A stretch of DNA of 11,324 bases, taken from contig JAJXVC010000040.1 of the NCBI GenBank assembly GCA_021782295.1, positions 1 to 11,324 on the forward strand, in the 5' to 3' direction. Each line of letters begins with the position of its first letter. The first letter of the stretch is position 1. The notes under the pieces were generated by a model. It was not told the origin of the DNA, did no database searches, and saw only the letters and a list, made by a program, of their open reading frames with translations. The DNA is from a bacterium (GTDB lineage: Bacteria > Eremiobacterota > Eremiobacteria > Baltobacterales > Baltobacteraceae). Below, one piece after another: positions 1 through 7,050 of this stretch. The translations under genes and the position numbers were made by a program.

Positions 1-816
1 TTCGTCGCCGCCGTTTCGCGCGACAAAATCGGTGCGCGTTACGGCGTGGGTATGCAGCAACTCGGCCATCTGTTGCAGCACGCGATCGCCGACGGCATGC
101 CCGAAGGTATCGTTGACTTCCTTGAAGCGGTCGGTATCGATAAACCAGAGCGCGAGCTTTCCGCCCTCGCCGTTTTTCGCGAGCTCGCACGCGAGTCGTT
201 CGCGGAAGGCCCGCGGCGTCAGAAGCCCGGTGAGCCCATCGTAAAGGCTGCGCGCGAGATCGCTTTCGCGTTCGCACGCCAACGCAAACGGAACGGCGAT
301 CTCGGCGGCGAGAGCGCAACGACGTTCGAGCGCGCTGCTGGAGAGTTGTTGCACGAATCCCAAATAGAGCACCGCAACCGGTATTCCACAGTCGAGCAAC
401 GGCACCGCGCACGCACTTCGTTCGGTCGGGAATAGCGGTGGAGCATCGGGCGACGTAAAAATCGCGTGGCGCGCCGCCCACGCTTTCGCAACCAGCGCAT
501 CGCTATCGTTCGCACGCACGCGCATATCGATTGCATGCTCAACATCGGGGCCGAAACGTTGACGGCAGCGCAATTCGTCGCCGCTGGGAACGAAGAGCAG
601 GGTGTTCTCCCCACCCATGCATTCCTTCGCCATGCCTTCAGCGTAGGCGCGAACGACGGCCTCGGGGCCCTCGCGAATCGCGGCGACAGCCGAGCGCAGC
701 AGCGGCAACCCGTCGCTTGGGTCGAAGTCGATTCCGCGTTCGCTTCGAGCCGACGGCACGCGAATGCCGATGCTTGCCAGGAGCGAGGGGGCGTTCCCGA
801 AAAAGATGCTCGTCAT
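1..816 (-). CDS. GAF-like/GGDEF diguanylate cyclase (3' end cut by window edge)
   Basis: Predicted to make cyclic di-GMP from two GTP. The minus strand reads open for 272 codons from ATG at 816 to the window edge, where the sequence stops at R-N-G-G-D-E, one residue short of the full GGDEF signature. Residues about 35-180 look like a GAF-type sensor domain (LLFVPSGDELRCRQRFG, then CAVPLLDCGIPVAVLYLGF), which is a weaker call. The cyclase domain opens with DGLTGL at 193-198, followed by the metal-site region FIDTDRFKEVND at 225-236 and GHAVGD. The usual inhibitory I-site RxxD just before GGDEF reads T-R-T-D (260-263), so product inhibition may be absent. No membrane segment is seen, so it is probably cytoplasmic. 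The start is supported by GGAGG four bases upstream. It is divergent from the TPR/ATP-grasp gene with no free promoter space between them. Confidence 0.9.
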   Translation of the reverse strand, partial: MTSIFFGNAPSLLASIGIRVPSARSERGIDFDPSDGLPLLRSAVAAIREGPEAVVRAYAEGMAKECMGGENTLLFVPSGDELRCRQRFGPDVEHAIDMRVRANDSDALVAKAWAARHAIFTSPDAPPLFPTERSACAVPLLDCGIPVAVLYLGFVQQLSSSALERRCALAAEIAVPFALACERESDLARSLYDGLTGLLTPRAFRERLACELAKNGEGGKLALWFIDTDRFKEVNDTFGHAVGDRVLQQMAELLHTHAVTRTDFVARNGGDE

Positions 817-820
817 GCAG

Positions 821-825
821 CCTCC
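821..825 (-). promoter_or_regulatory. Shine-Dalgarno GGAGG of the GGDEF gene
   Basis: On the minus strand GGAGG lies four bases before the ATG at 816. It fixes that start and thereby argues that the divergent plus-strand gene begins at 827 rather than at the upstream in-frame ATGs (764, 770, 806, 815), which would lie inside the GGDEF gene. Confidence 0.6.
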
Positions 826-826
826 G

Positions 827-2230
827 ATGCACGACGTTCCCGGCAGCGGGGCGAATCAGACATCCCCGCGCGAAGAGCCGAGTCGCGCCAATCAGGAAGC
901 GCTGCGCCTGCGTTCGATCGGCGACCTTCGTGGAGCGCTTGCAGTGCTCGACGCGGCGAGCGAACAATCGCCGCCGGTTGCAGAGATTTTTTCGAATCGC
1001 GGGTTTATTGCTGCAGAGCTCGGAGAGCGGGAGCGCGCCCGTGCGTCGTACGCGCGAGCCGTCGAACTCGACCCGCATTTGCTTGCCGCGCGTCTCGGGT
1101 ACGGTGCCGAACTCTACGCCGCCGGCGATCTCGAGGGAGCGCGCTCGCAGTATCGTCTCGCGCTCGGACTCGACGAAGAGAATCTCGTCGCGCATCTCGC
1201 GATGTACGAACTCGAACTCCAGCTTGGGAACCGCGTGAAGGCGCTCGCCCATCAGCGACGCGCGCTCGCCGTGCGTCAACTCTTTAGTTCGATCGCGCCG
1301 AAGGAGCAGCGACGTATTCTCGCATTCTGTGCTCCCGGCGACTGGTTTGCAAACACGCCGGTAGAATATCTTATCGATCGCGAGACAACGACGCTGCACA
1401 AGCTTTATCTTACGACGCCCGAAAAACTCGCAGCGCTGCAACTCCCCGAGTACGATGCACTTTTCAACGCCATCGGCGAATCGAGCGAGAACGTCGAAGT
1501 CCTCCTTCTCGCCGAGCTCGTCGCCAAGTTGCTCGCCCGCCCGATCGTCAACGACCCGATACGCGTACTCGAAACCAATCGCGTACGCTGTGCGCGGCTC
1601 GCCGCGCATATCGCCGGTTGCAACGCTCCCGAAACGGTCGAACGCCTCCGTCCGGCGCTCCAGAACGAAGGAATCGCTCAGCCGACCATCGTTCGGCCGA
1701 TCGATACTCACGCCGGCAAAGGCGCGCGCTTGGTCCGCAACTCCGCCGAACTTCACGCATATCTACAAGAGACCGACGGCGAGCGTTTCTTTCTCACCCC
1801 GTGGGTCGACTATGCCTCGCCCGACGGCTTCTTTCGGAAGTATCGCTTGATCGCCGTCGACGGCGAGATTTTCCCGTATCACCTCGCCATCTCGTCGAAC
1901 TGGATGGTTCACTATTACAGCTCGGAGATGAAAGCGGAGCAGTGGATGCGCGACGAAGAACGCCGCTTTCTTGAAGACTGGCGCGCGGTCTTTCCCGCTG
2001 CGGCGGCAAATGCGCTCGAGCGGCTCACCGAATCGTTGGGGCTCGAGTATATCGGCTTCGACTGCTCGATCGACCGCGAGGGAAAGCTGCTCTTCTTCGA
2101 AGCCGACCCGGCGATCATCGTCCATCTTACCGACGATCGCGAACTCTTCGGCTATAAATACGAACACGTGCCGAAAATTTTCCGCGCATTCGAACGCCTG
2201 ATCGATCGACAGCATGCTCGACCCGCGTGA
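827..2230 (+). CDS. TPR protein with C-terminal ATP-grasp-like domain
   Basis: 467 residues from the chosen ATG. Residues about 20-150 form three to four tetratricopeptide repeats with the usual spacing of A, G, Y and P (RSIGDLRGALAVLDAASEQSP, then ELGERERARASYARAVELDP, then AAGDLEGARSQYRLALGLDE). The rest resembles an ATP-grasp ligase of the RimK/glutathione-synthetase type: a nucleotide-binding stretch RPIDTHAGKG at 290-299, FFRKYRLIAVDG at 335-346, and a metal-site-like LLFFEADPA at 421-429, where the usual ExN reads ExD. Such enzymes join a carboxylate to an amine using ATP; the substrate here is unknown. The next gene starts inside this one (17-base overlap), so the two are probably translated together. 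The start is uncertain: no clear ribosome site is seen, and ATGs at 806 and 815 are alternatives. Confidence 0.85.
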   Translation: MHDVPGSGANQTSPREEPSRANQEALRLRSIGDLRGALAVLDAASEQSPPVAEIFSNRGFIAAELGERERARASYARAVELDPHLLAARLGYGAELYAAGDLEGARSQYRLALGLDEENLVAHLAMYELELQLGNRVKALAHQRRALAVRQLFSSIAPKEQRRILAFCAPGDWFANTPVEYLIDRETTTLHKLYLTTPEKLAALQLPEYDALFNAIGESSENVEVLLLAELVAKLLARPIVNDPIRVLETNRVRCARLAAHIAGCNAPETVERLRPALQNEGIAQPTIVRPIDTHAGKGARLVRNSAELHAYLQETDGERFFLTPWVDYASPDGFFRKYRLIAVDGEIFPYHLAISSNWMVHYYSSEMKAEQWMRDEERRFLEDWRAVFPAAAANALERLTESLGLEYIGFDCSIDREGKLLFFEADPAIIVHLTDDRELFGYKYEHVPKIFRAFERLIDRQHARPA

Positions 2231-3662
2231 TTGGGAGGCGTTTCGTGGGGCCGCACATCGCGCGCTCGACGATGCCATCGATTTTCTTCGCGACGTTCGC
2301 GAACGCCCCGCTTGGCAAGAGATGCCCGAGAGCGCAAAAGAGCGGCTGCGCGAACCGCTGCCGCGCGCCCCGAGCGATTTTTCCGATGTCTACCAAACGT
2401 TCGTAGAGCATATTTTCCCCTACACGGGGGGGAATATTCATCCGCGCTTTTTCGGATGGGTGCAAGGCACGGGCACCCCGAGCGGAGCGATCGCCGAGAT
2501 GCTTGCGGCGACGATGAACTCCAACGTCGGAGGCCGTAACCACGGCGCGGTTTACGTCGAACGTCAAGTCATCGCATGGTCCCGCGATCTCTTCGGCTTT
2601 CCCTCTGCGGCTACCGGGGTACTCACCACCGGTGCATCCGAGGCGAACCTCATCGGCGTTCTCGTCGCGCGCACGCGCGCTCTCGGCGGTGAGGTGCGCG
2701 AACACGGCATCGATCCGCAACGAACGCGTATCACGGGCTATGCGTCGGCCGCAACGCACGGGTGCGTCCGCCGCGCATTCGAGATCGCCGGAATCGGCAG
2801 CGAAGCGCTGCGAATTCTTCCAACCGACGCGCGCCAACGAATCGATACGTCGGTGCTGCGGGAGGCGATCGCGCGCGATCGTGCGGCGGGAGCGCATCCG
2901 TTTCTCATCGTTGCCAATGCCGGAACCGTCGATGTCGGCGCCATCGATCCGCTCGATGAAATTGCCTCGATCGCTCGCGACGAAGGTTGCCACCTTCACG
3001 TCGATGGTGCATTCGGAGCGCTCGCGATTCTTTCAAAGAATCTGAGCGGGCGACTGCGCGGGATCGAGCGCGCCGATTCGATTGCCTTTGATTTTCATAA
3101 GTGGGCGCATGCGCCGTACGATGTCGGTTGCGTACTCGTTCGCGACGGCGATGCGCATCGCGCGACGTTCGCATCGGAGGGCCCCTACTTAACGCGCATG
3201 ACCCGTGGGCTCGCGAGCGCGACGCCGTGGTTCACCGATTACATTCCCGAGCTCTCGCGTTCGTTCCGAGCGCTCAAGGTATGGTTTACGCTGAAGGAGC
3301 AGGGCACCGACCGCATCGCCGCCGCGATCGAACGCAACGTCGCACAAGCGAGCGCTCTCGGCGCGGCAATCGACGCCGATTCGCGCTTCGAACTCCTCGC
3401 CCCGGTTCACTTGAACGTCGTTTGCTTTCGCTATCGCCCGCTCGGGATCGATGACGCCGAGCTCGATGCTTTTAACGACGAACTCGTCATTCGCATTCAA
3501 GAGAGCGGATTCGCCGTGCTTTCTTCAACGAGTATTGCCGGACGGCGAGCGCTTCGCGCGTGTTTTGTCAACCACCGCACGGCCGACGAAGACGTGGAGA
3601 TTCTCCTCACCGGCATCGGCGAACTCGGCGAGCGCCTCGCCCGCGAACGCGCGCTAGGGTAA
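2214..3662 (+). CDS. Group II pyridoxal-phosphate-dependent amino acid decarboxylase family protein
   Basis: 482 residues, the normal length for the aromatic-L-amino-acid/glutamate decarboxylase family (fold type I PLP enzymes). Visible landmarks: IHPRFFGWVQGTGTPSGAI (75-93); NVGGRNHGAVYVERQVIAW (104-122); TTGASEANLIGVLVART (138-154), the usual 'G..SEAN' loop; H182, expected to stack on PLP; LHVDGAFGA (261-269), with D264 binding the pyridine nitrogen; and FDFHKWAHAPYDVG (292-305), with K296 as the Schiff-base lysine. All the residues needed for catalysis appear present. The substrate amino acid cannot be read from the sequence; members of this branch are often mislabelled aspartate aminotransferase. 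The ATG lies inside the end of the TPR/ATP-grasp gene and has no clear ribosome site, which fits re-initiation after the upstream stop. Its 3' end overlaps glmU by 9 bases. Confidence 0.92.
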   Translation: MLDPRDWEAFRGAAHRALDDAIDFLRDVRERPAWQEMPESAKERLREPLPRAPSDFSDVYQTFVEHIFPYTGGNIHPRFFGWVQGTGTPSGAIAEMLAATMNSNVGGRNHGAVYVERQVIAWSRDLFGFPSAATGVLTTGASEANLIGVLVARTRALGGEVREHGIDPQRTRITGYASAATHGCVRRAFEIAGIGSEALRILPTDARQRIDTSVLREAIARDRAAGAHPFLIVANAGTVDVGAIDPLDEIASIARDEGCHLHVDGAFGALAILSKNLSGRLRGIERADSIAFDFHKWAHAPYDVGCVLVRDGDAHRATFASEGPYLTRMTRGLASATPWFTDYIPELSRSFRALKVWFTLKEQGTDRIAAAIERNVAQASALGAAIDADSRFELLAPVHLNVVCFRYRPLGIDDAELDAFNDELVIRIQESGFAVLSSTSIAGRRALRACFVNHRTADEDVEILLTGIGELGERLARERALG

Positions 3663-4979
3663 GGGGCGAGCGGGGTTTCCCGCAACGCGGCCGCCCGGCT
3701 CGATATCTTTGGTCACCACGCTGCCGGCGCCCGTTAGCGCGCCGTCACCGATGGTACGCGGTGCGACGATCGAGGTATTCGAACCGATCGCGACACCGCG
3801 TCCGATTTTGGTGCGGTGCTTCTTCTTCCCGTCGTAATTACAGGTAATCGTTCCCGCGCCGATATTGCTCTCTTCGCCGATCTCGGCATCGCCGAGATAC
3901 GAGAGGTGCGCAGATTTTGCGCCACGTTCGTAGCGGGAGTTTTTGATTTCGACGAAATTCCCAACGCGGTTGTCGCCGACCAGAACGGCGTGCCCCCGCA
4001 CGTGTGCGAACGGACCGACCGTCGAACCGGCGCCGATCTCGCTTTCGACGATGACGCTCTCGCGCACGCTGACGTCGTCGCCGATGCGCGCGTCGGAGAT
4101 TCTCGCGTGCGGACCGATCGTACAACGGGCACCGATGCTTGAGAGCAGCGATATCGAGGTTCCCGGGTAGATCACGGTATCGGCACCAATCGTTAATTCC
4201 GGCTCGAGATAGGTTGTCGCCGGGTCGACGATCGTCACTCCCGCGAGCATGTGTTGTTCGCAGAGTCGTCGATTCAAAGCCGCGCGTGCGTGCGCGAGTT
4301 CGCTCCGATCGTTGACGCCGAGCACTTCTTCGTAATCCTCCGAAACGACCGGCACGGCCGCGCGGTCCGCCTCGGCAAAAAACGCAACGGCGTCAGTGAG
4401 GTAATACTCGCCCTGCGCGTTATCATTGCGAAGCCGCGCGATCGCATCGCGAAGCGCTCCCTCCGGAAAGGCGTAGATTCCCGCGTTCATCTCCTCGATC
4501 GCGCGCTCGCTCTCGTTTGCATCGCGCACTTCGACGATGCGCGCGACGCGCTCGCCGTCACGCACGATGCGACCGAAGCTCGAGGGAAGCGGCATCCGCG
4601 CGGTGACGAGCGATGCCTCGCGATCGTTCCCGGCGGCGAGAACGCGCGCCAGCGTTTCGGCGCGCACGAGCGGCATATCGCCGTTGGTAACGAGAATGCG
4701 CGCATCGGGTCGTGGCGCCATCGCTGCCAATGCCACCTGCACGGCATGCCCCGTGCCGAGTCGCTCGCGCTGAAGAACGGTGCTCACTCCCATCGCGCAT
4801 ACGTGCGGATCGAGATCTTCATTCGTCACCACGACGATTTCTTCGATCCCCGCTTCGCGAAGCGCGGCGAGCGCAAACCAGAGCATCGGTCGCCCGCACA
4901 ATTCATGAAGCACCTTCGGCCGAGCGCTCTTCATGCGCGTTCCCTTACCGGCCGCCAGAAGGATCGCGCGCGCGTTCAT
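3654..4979 (-). CDS. glmU: Bifunctional UDP-N-acetylglucosamine pyrophosphorylase / glucosamine-1-phosphate N-acetyltransferase
   Basis: Makes UDP-GlcNAc for peptidoglycan in the cytoplasm: acetylates glucosamine-1-phosphate, then transfers UMP from UTP. 441 residues. The N-terminal uridylyltransferase shows LAAGKGTRM (8-16) and PKVLHELCGRPML (21-33), with K22 and the metal ligand D101 in NGDMPL; many relatives have YGD here. The C-terminal half is a left-handed beta-helix of hexapeptide repeats: VGNFVEIKNSRY (339-350), the catalytic base H358 in KSAHLSYLGDAEIG, and IGAGTITCNYDG (373-384). The protein ends at NPARPLP, about 15 residues shorter than E. coli GlmU, so the C-terminal tail is abbreviated. 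The ATG overlaps the gltX stop (ATGA), and GGAG lies eight bases upstream inside gltX, so translation is probably coupled. The reading frame stays open far upstream of this ATG, but that part is antisense-frame noise within gltX. Confidence 0.97.
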   Translation of the reverse strand: MNARAILLAAGKGTRMKSARPKVLHELCGRPMLWFALAALREAGIEEIVVVTNEDLDPHVCAMGVSTVLQRERLGTGHAVQVALAAMAPRPDARILVTNGDMPLVRAETLARVLAAGNDREASLVTARMPLPSSFGRIVRDGERVARIVEVRDANESERAIEEMNAGIYAFPEGALRDAIARLRNDNAQGEYYLTDAVAFFAEADRAAVPVVSEDYEEVLGVNDRSELAHARAALNRRLCEQHMLAGVTIVDPATTYLEPELTIGADTVIYPGTSISLLSSIGARCTIGPHARISDARIGDDVSVRESVIVESEIGAGSTVGPFAHVRGHAVLVGDNRVGNFVEIKNSRYERGAKSAHLSYLGDAEIGEESNIGAGTITCNYDGKKKHRTKIGRGVAIGSNTSIVAPRTIGDGALTGAGSVVTKDIEPGGRVAGNPARPLP

Positions 4980-6469
4980 GCCGGAATCTCCGCAGTCGCG
5001 GCGCCGATATTCTTCCACTCTTCTTGTTCGCGTTTCGATGGTGTGCCGAGGATCTCCAAGGTGTGGCGCAGGCGCTCGCGCACGATATCGCGCCCGAGAA
5101 TCTCCATCGCATCGTAGAGCGGCACCGAGGTCGGGCTGCCCGTCACGGCGACATAAAACGGTCGCGTGAGATCGCGCACTTTGATATCCAACGCCTGGGC
5201 GACGCGCCGAAAGAGCGCATCGAAACCCGCGCTCTCCCAGGTCCGCAGAAGATCGAGTTCGCGCTGCATCACCGCGATCGCCTTGCGTACCGTCGCAACG
5301 TCGATTTTCCCCGAAGCGAATGTCGCCGGATCGTACGTGAGCCGCCCTGCAAAGAAGAACGCGAGCAAATTCCCCATATCGGAGAGCCGCTCGATACGCG
5401 GCTGCGCGAGCGCGGCAATGCGCGCGATCCGTTCGGGCGAAAATCCCCAGGCGCCGACGCGGTCGGTAAAACTCTTGGTATCGAGTCGTTCGCGCAGATA
5501 GCGCCCGTTGAGCCAATCGAGTTTCGGCACGTCGAAGACCGGGCCGCCCAGCGAGATGCGGTCGAGCGAAAAATGTTCGACGAAGGCTGCGAGCGGAAAG
5601 AGTTCTTCACCTTCCACTGCGCCGGCGGCAAGCAATGCGAGAAAATTCAGCAACGCTTCGGGCAGATAACCCATGCGCTCGTAGAACGATATGCTCGTCG
5701 GATTCTTTCGCTTGGAGAGCTTGCTCTTGTCCGGGTTTCGCAGCAACGGAAGATGCGCGATGACCGGCGGCGTCCACCCGAAATAGGAATAGAGCAGCAG
5801 GTGCTTCGGCGCGCTGCTGACCCACTCTTCACCGCGAATGACGTGCGTGATCTCCATAAGGTGATCGTCGACGACGTTGGCGAGATGATAGGTCGGAAGT
5901 CCATCCGATTTCATCAAGACTTGCATGTCGACATCGTTCCAAGCAATTTCGATGGGACCGCGGCGCGCGTCGTCGACCACGCAGAGACCTTCGGACGGAA
6001 CGACGAGACGAACGACAAAGGGCTCTCCGGCGGCCTTACGACGCGCGATTTCGTCGGCGGGAAGCCCGCGACAGAGGCCGTCGTAGCGCGAAGGCTGTCC
6101 GGCCGCGCGTTGCGCTACCCGAAGATCGTCCAGACGCGAAGGCGTGCAAAAACACGGGAATGCATGTCCGTCGGCGAGGAGGCGGTCGACGTGCTCGCGA
6201 TAGATCGCGGCGCGCTCGCTCTGGCGATATGGACCGTGCGGCCCGCCTTTATCGGGGCCTTCGTCCCAATCGATGCCGAGCCACCGGAGCGAATGAAGAA
6301 TCGCGCGTTCGCTCTCGGGCGTGCTGCGCGCGCGGTCGGTATCCTCGACGCGCAGAAGAAAATCGCCGCCGTGACGCTTGGCAAATGCGTAATTTACCAG
6401 CGCGACGTAAGCCGTGCCCACATGCGGGTCGCCGGTCGGCGACGGCGCGACGCGCGTTCGTACCTTCAC
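4976..6469 (-). CDS. gltX: Glutamyl-tRNA synthetase
   Basis: Charges tRNA with glutamate. 497 residues, close to the usual bacterial length. Class I signatures are clear: APSPTGDPHVGTAY (8-21), with HVGT as the HIGH motif, and DKSKLSKRK (247-255), with KLSKR as the KMSKS loop. A zinc-type CFC (106-108) followed by YDGLC (129-133) is present, as is LRVEDTDR (39-46). The C-terminal helical anticodon-binding part follows. The start codon is GTG, supported by AAGAGG five bases upstream. The sequence does not decide whether it also charges tRNA-Gln. It lies 48 bases after the B12-binding subunit on the same strand, so it may be transcribed with the mutase genes unless a promoter sits in that short gap; I see no clear one. 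Confidence 0.97.
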   Translation of the reverse strand: MKVRTRVAPSPTGDPHVGTAYVALVNYAFAKRHGGDFLLRVEDTDRARSTPESERAILHSLRWLGIDWDEGPDKGGPHGPYRQSERAAIYREHVDRLLADGHAFPCFCTPSRLDDLRVAQRAAGQPSRYDGLCRGLPADEIARRKAAGEPFVVRLVVPSEGLCVVDDARRGPIEIAWNDVDMQVLMKSDGLPTYHLANVVDDHLMEITHVIRGEEWVSSAPKHLLLYSYFGWTPPVIAHLPLLRNPDKSKLSKRKNPTSISFYERMGYLPEALLNFLALLAAGAVEGEELFPLAAFVEHFSLDRISLGGPVFDVPKLDWLNGRYLRERLDTKSFTDRVGAWGFSPERIARIAALAQPRIERLSDMGNLLAFFFAGRLTYDPATFASGKIDVATVRKAIAVMQRELDLLRTWESAGFDALFRRVAQALDIKVRDLTRPFYVAVTGSPTSVPLYDAMEILGRDIVRERLRHTLEILGTPSKREQEEWKNIGAATAEIPA

Positions 6470-6474
6470 GTATT

Positions 6475-6480
6475 CCTCTT
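6475..6480 (-). promoter_or_regulatory. gltX: Shine-Dalgarno AAGAGG of gltX
   Basis: On the minus strand AAGAGG stands five bases before the GTG at 6469. This supports the non-ATG start of gltX. Confidence 0.6.
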
Positions 6481-6517
6481 CAGCAGCAACAAATCAAACG
6501 AAAACGAAATCGGCCCG

Positions 6518-6931
6518 CTAGCCGACCAGCGTGCGCCGCTTACCGCAAGCATCGTTGACGAAATCGACGATCTCTTGCAACGGCGCACCCGGGGTAAAGA
6601 CCGCCTGAACGCCGCGTTCGCGTAATGCCTCGGCATCTTCAGGCGGAATCGTCCCGCCACCGAAAAACACGATATCTTCAGCCTGCTGCGCCTTGAGTTG
6701 CTCGAGAATCAAGGGGAAGAGCGTCATATGCGCCCCGGAGAGAATCGAGAGCCCGATGCCGTCGGCATCTTCCTGAATGGCGGTCTGTACGATCTGCTCG
6801 GGCGTCTGGAAGAGCCCGGTATAGATCACCTCCATGCCCGCGTCCCGCAGCGCGCGCGCGATCACTTTCGCGCCGCGGTCGTGGCCGTCGAGTCCGGCTT
6901 TTGCCACGACGATGCGTAGGGGTCGATCCAT
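6518..6931 (-). CDS. Coenzyme B12-binding small subunit of acyl-CoA mutase
   Basis: 137 residues, the size of stand-alone cobalamin-binding subunits such as IcmB. It carries DGHDRG at 15-20, the D-x-H-x-x-G motif whose His17 becomes the lower cobalt ligand; GLSILSGAH at 60-68, the S-x-L part; and FFGGGTIP at 89-96, the GG part. It pairs with the large subunit encoded just upstream to form an adenosylcobalamin-dependent carbon-skeleton mutase. GGAGG lies 11 bases before the ATG, inside the last codons of the preceding 38-codon ORF, whose stop is only two bases upstream. Which acyl-CoA is rearranged is set by the large subunit, so a specific symbol is not given. Confidence 0.95.
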   Translation of the reverse strand: MDRPLRIVVAKAGLDGHDRGAKVIARALRDAGMEVIYTGLFQTPEQIVQTAIQEDADGIGLSILSGAHMTLFPLILEQLKAQQAEDIVFFGGGTIPPEDAEALRERGVQAVFTPGAPLQEIVDFVNDACGKRRTLVG

Positions 6932-6933
6932 CG

Positions 6934-7050
6934 TTAGTTTTTCCTCCGTGTGCGCGCGAGCGCTGCGGCTTGTTCGAGAAGCTCGCGCACGCGAATCAAG
7001 GTCTTGCGGATGCGATGCCGCTCGAGTTCATTGAGTACGGTGAACGGCAT
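6934..7050 (-). CDS. Small hypothetical protein (38 aa) between the mutase subunits
   Basis: I do not recognise it. The ORF begins with an ATG that overlaps the mutase large-subunit stop by one base (TAATG) and ends two bases before the small-subunit ATG, so it fills the gap between the two subunit genes exactly. The product starts [20 protein letters not shown] and continues as a strongly basic, probably single long amphipathic helix (VRELLEQAAALARTRR) with leucines at regular spacing. No ribosome site precedes it; translation would depend on coupling to the upstream stop. It could be a small helical accessory of the mutase, or just a translated linker that carries the next gene's ribosome site. 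The codons resemble those of its neighbours. Confidence 0.5.
   Translation of the reverse strand: MPFTVLNELERHRIRKTLIRVRELLEQAAALARTRRKN
6943..6947 (-). promoter_or_regulatory. Shine-Dalgarno GGAGG of the B12-binding subunit
   Basis: GGAGG on the minus strand lies 11 bases before the ATG at 6931. It falls within the CGG-AGG codons near the end of the 38-codon ORF, so the two reading frames share this site. Confidence 0.5.

Noticed and set aside
638..1756. 372-codon minus-strand open frame
   Set aside because: It runs antisense to the TPR/ATP-grasp gene and into the GGDEF gene in another frame. The product shows no domain, whereas both competing frames do.
3654..5516. GlmU frame extended upstream to 620 residues
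   Set aside because: The upstream 179 residues lie within gltX and are Arg-rich noise. The LAAGKGTRM start at 4979 with GGAG and the ATGA overlap is convincing.
4712..6625. 637-codon plus-strand open frame antisense to gltX
   Set aside because: gltX on the other strand is unmistakable. The antisense product is rich in Arg and lacks any recognisable domain; long antisense frames are common in GC-rich genes with this codon bias.
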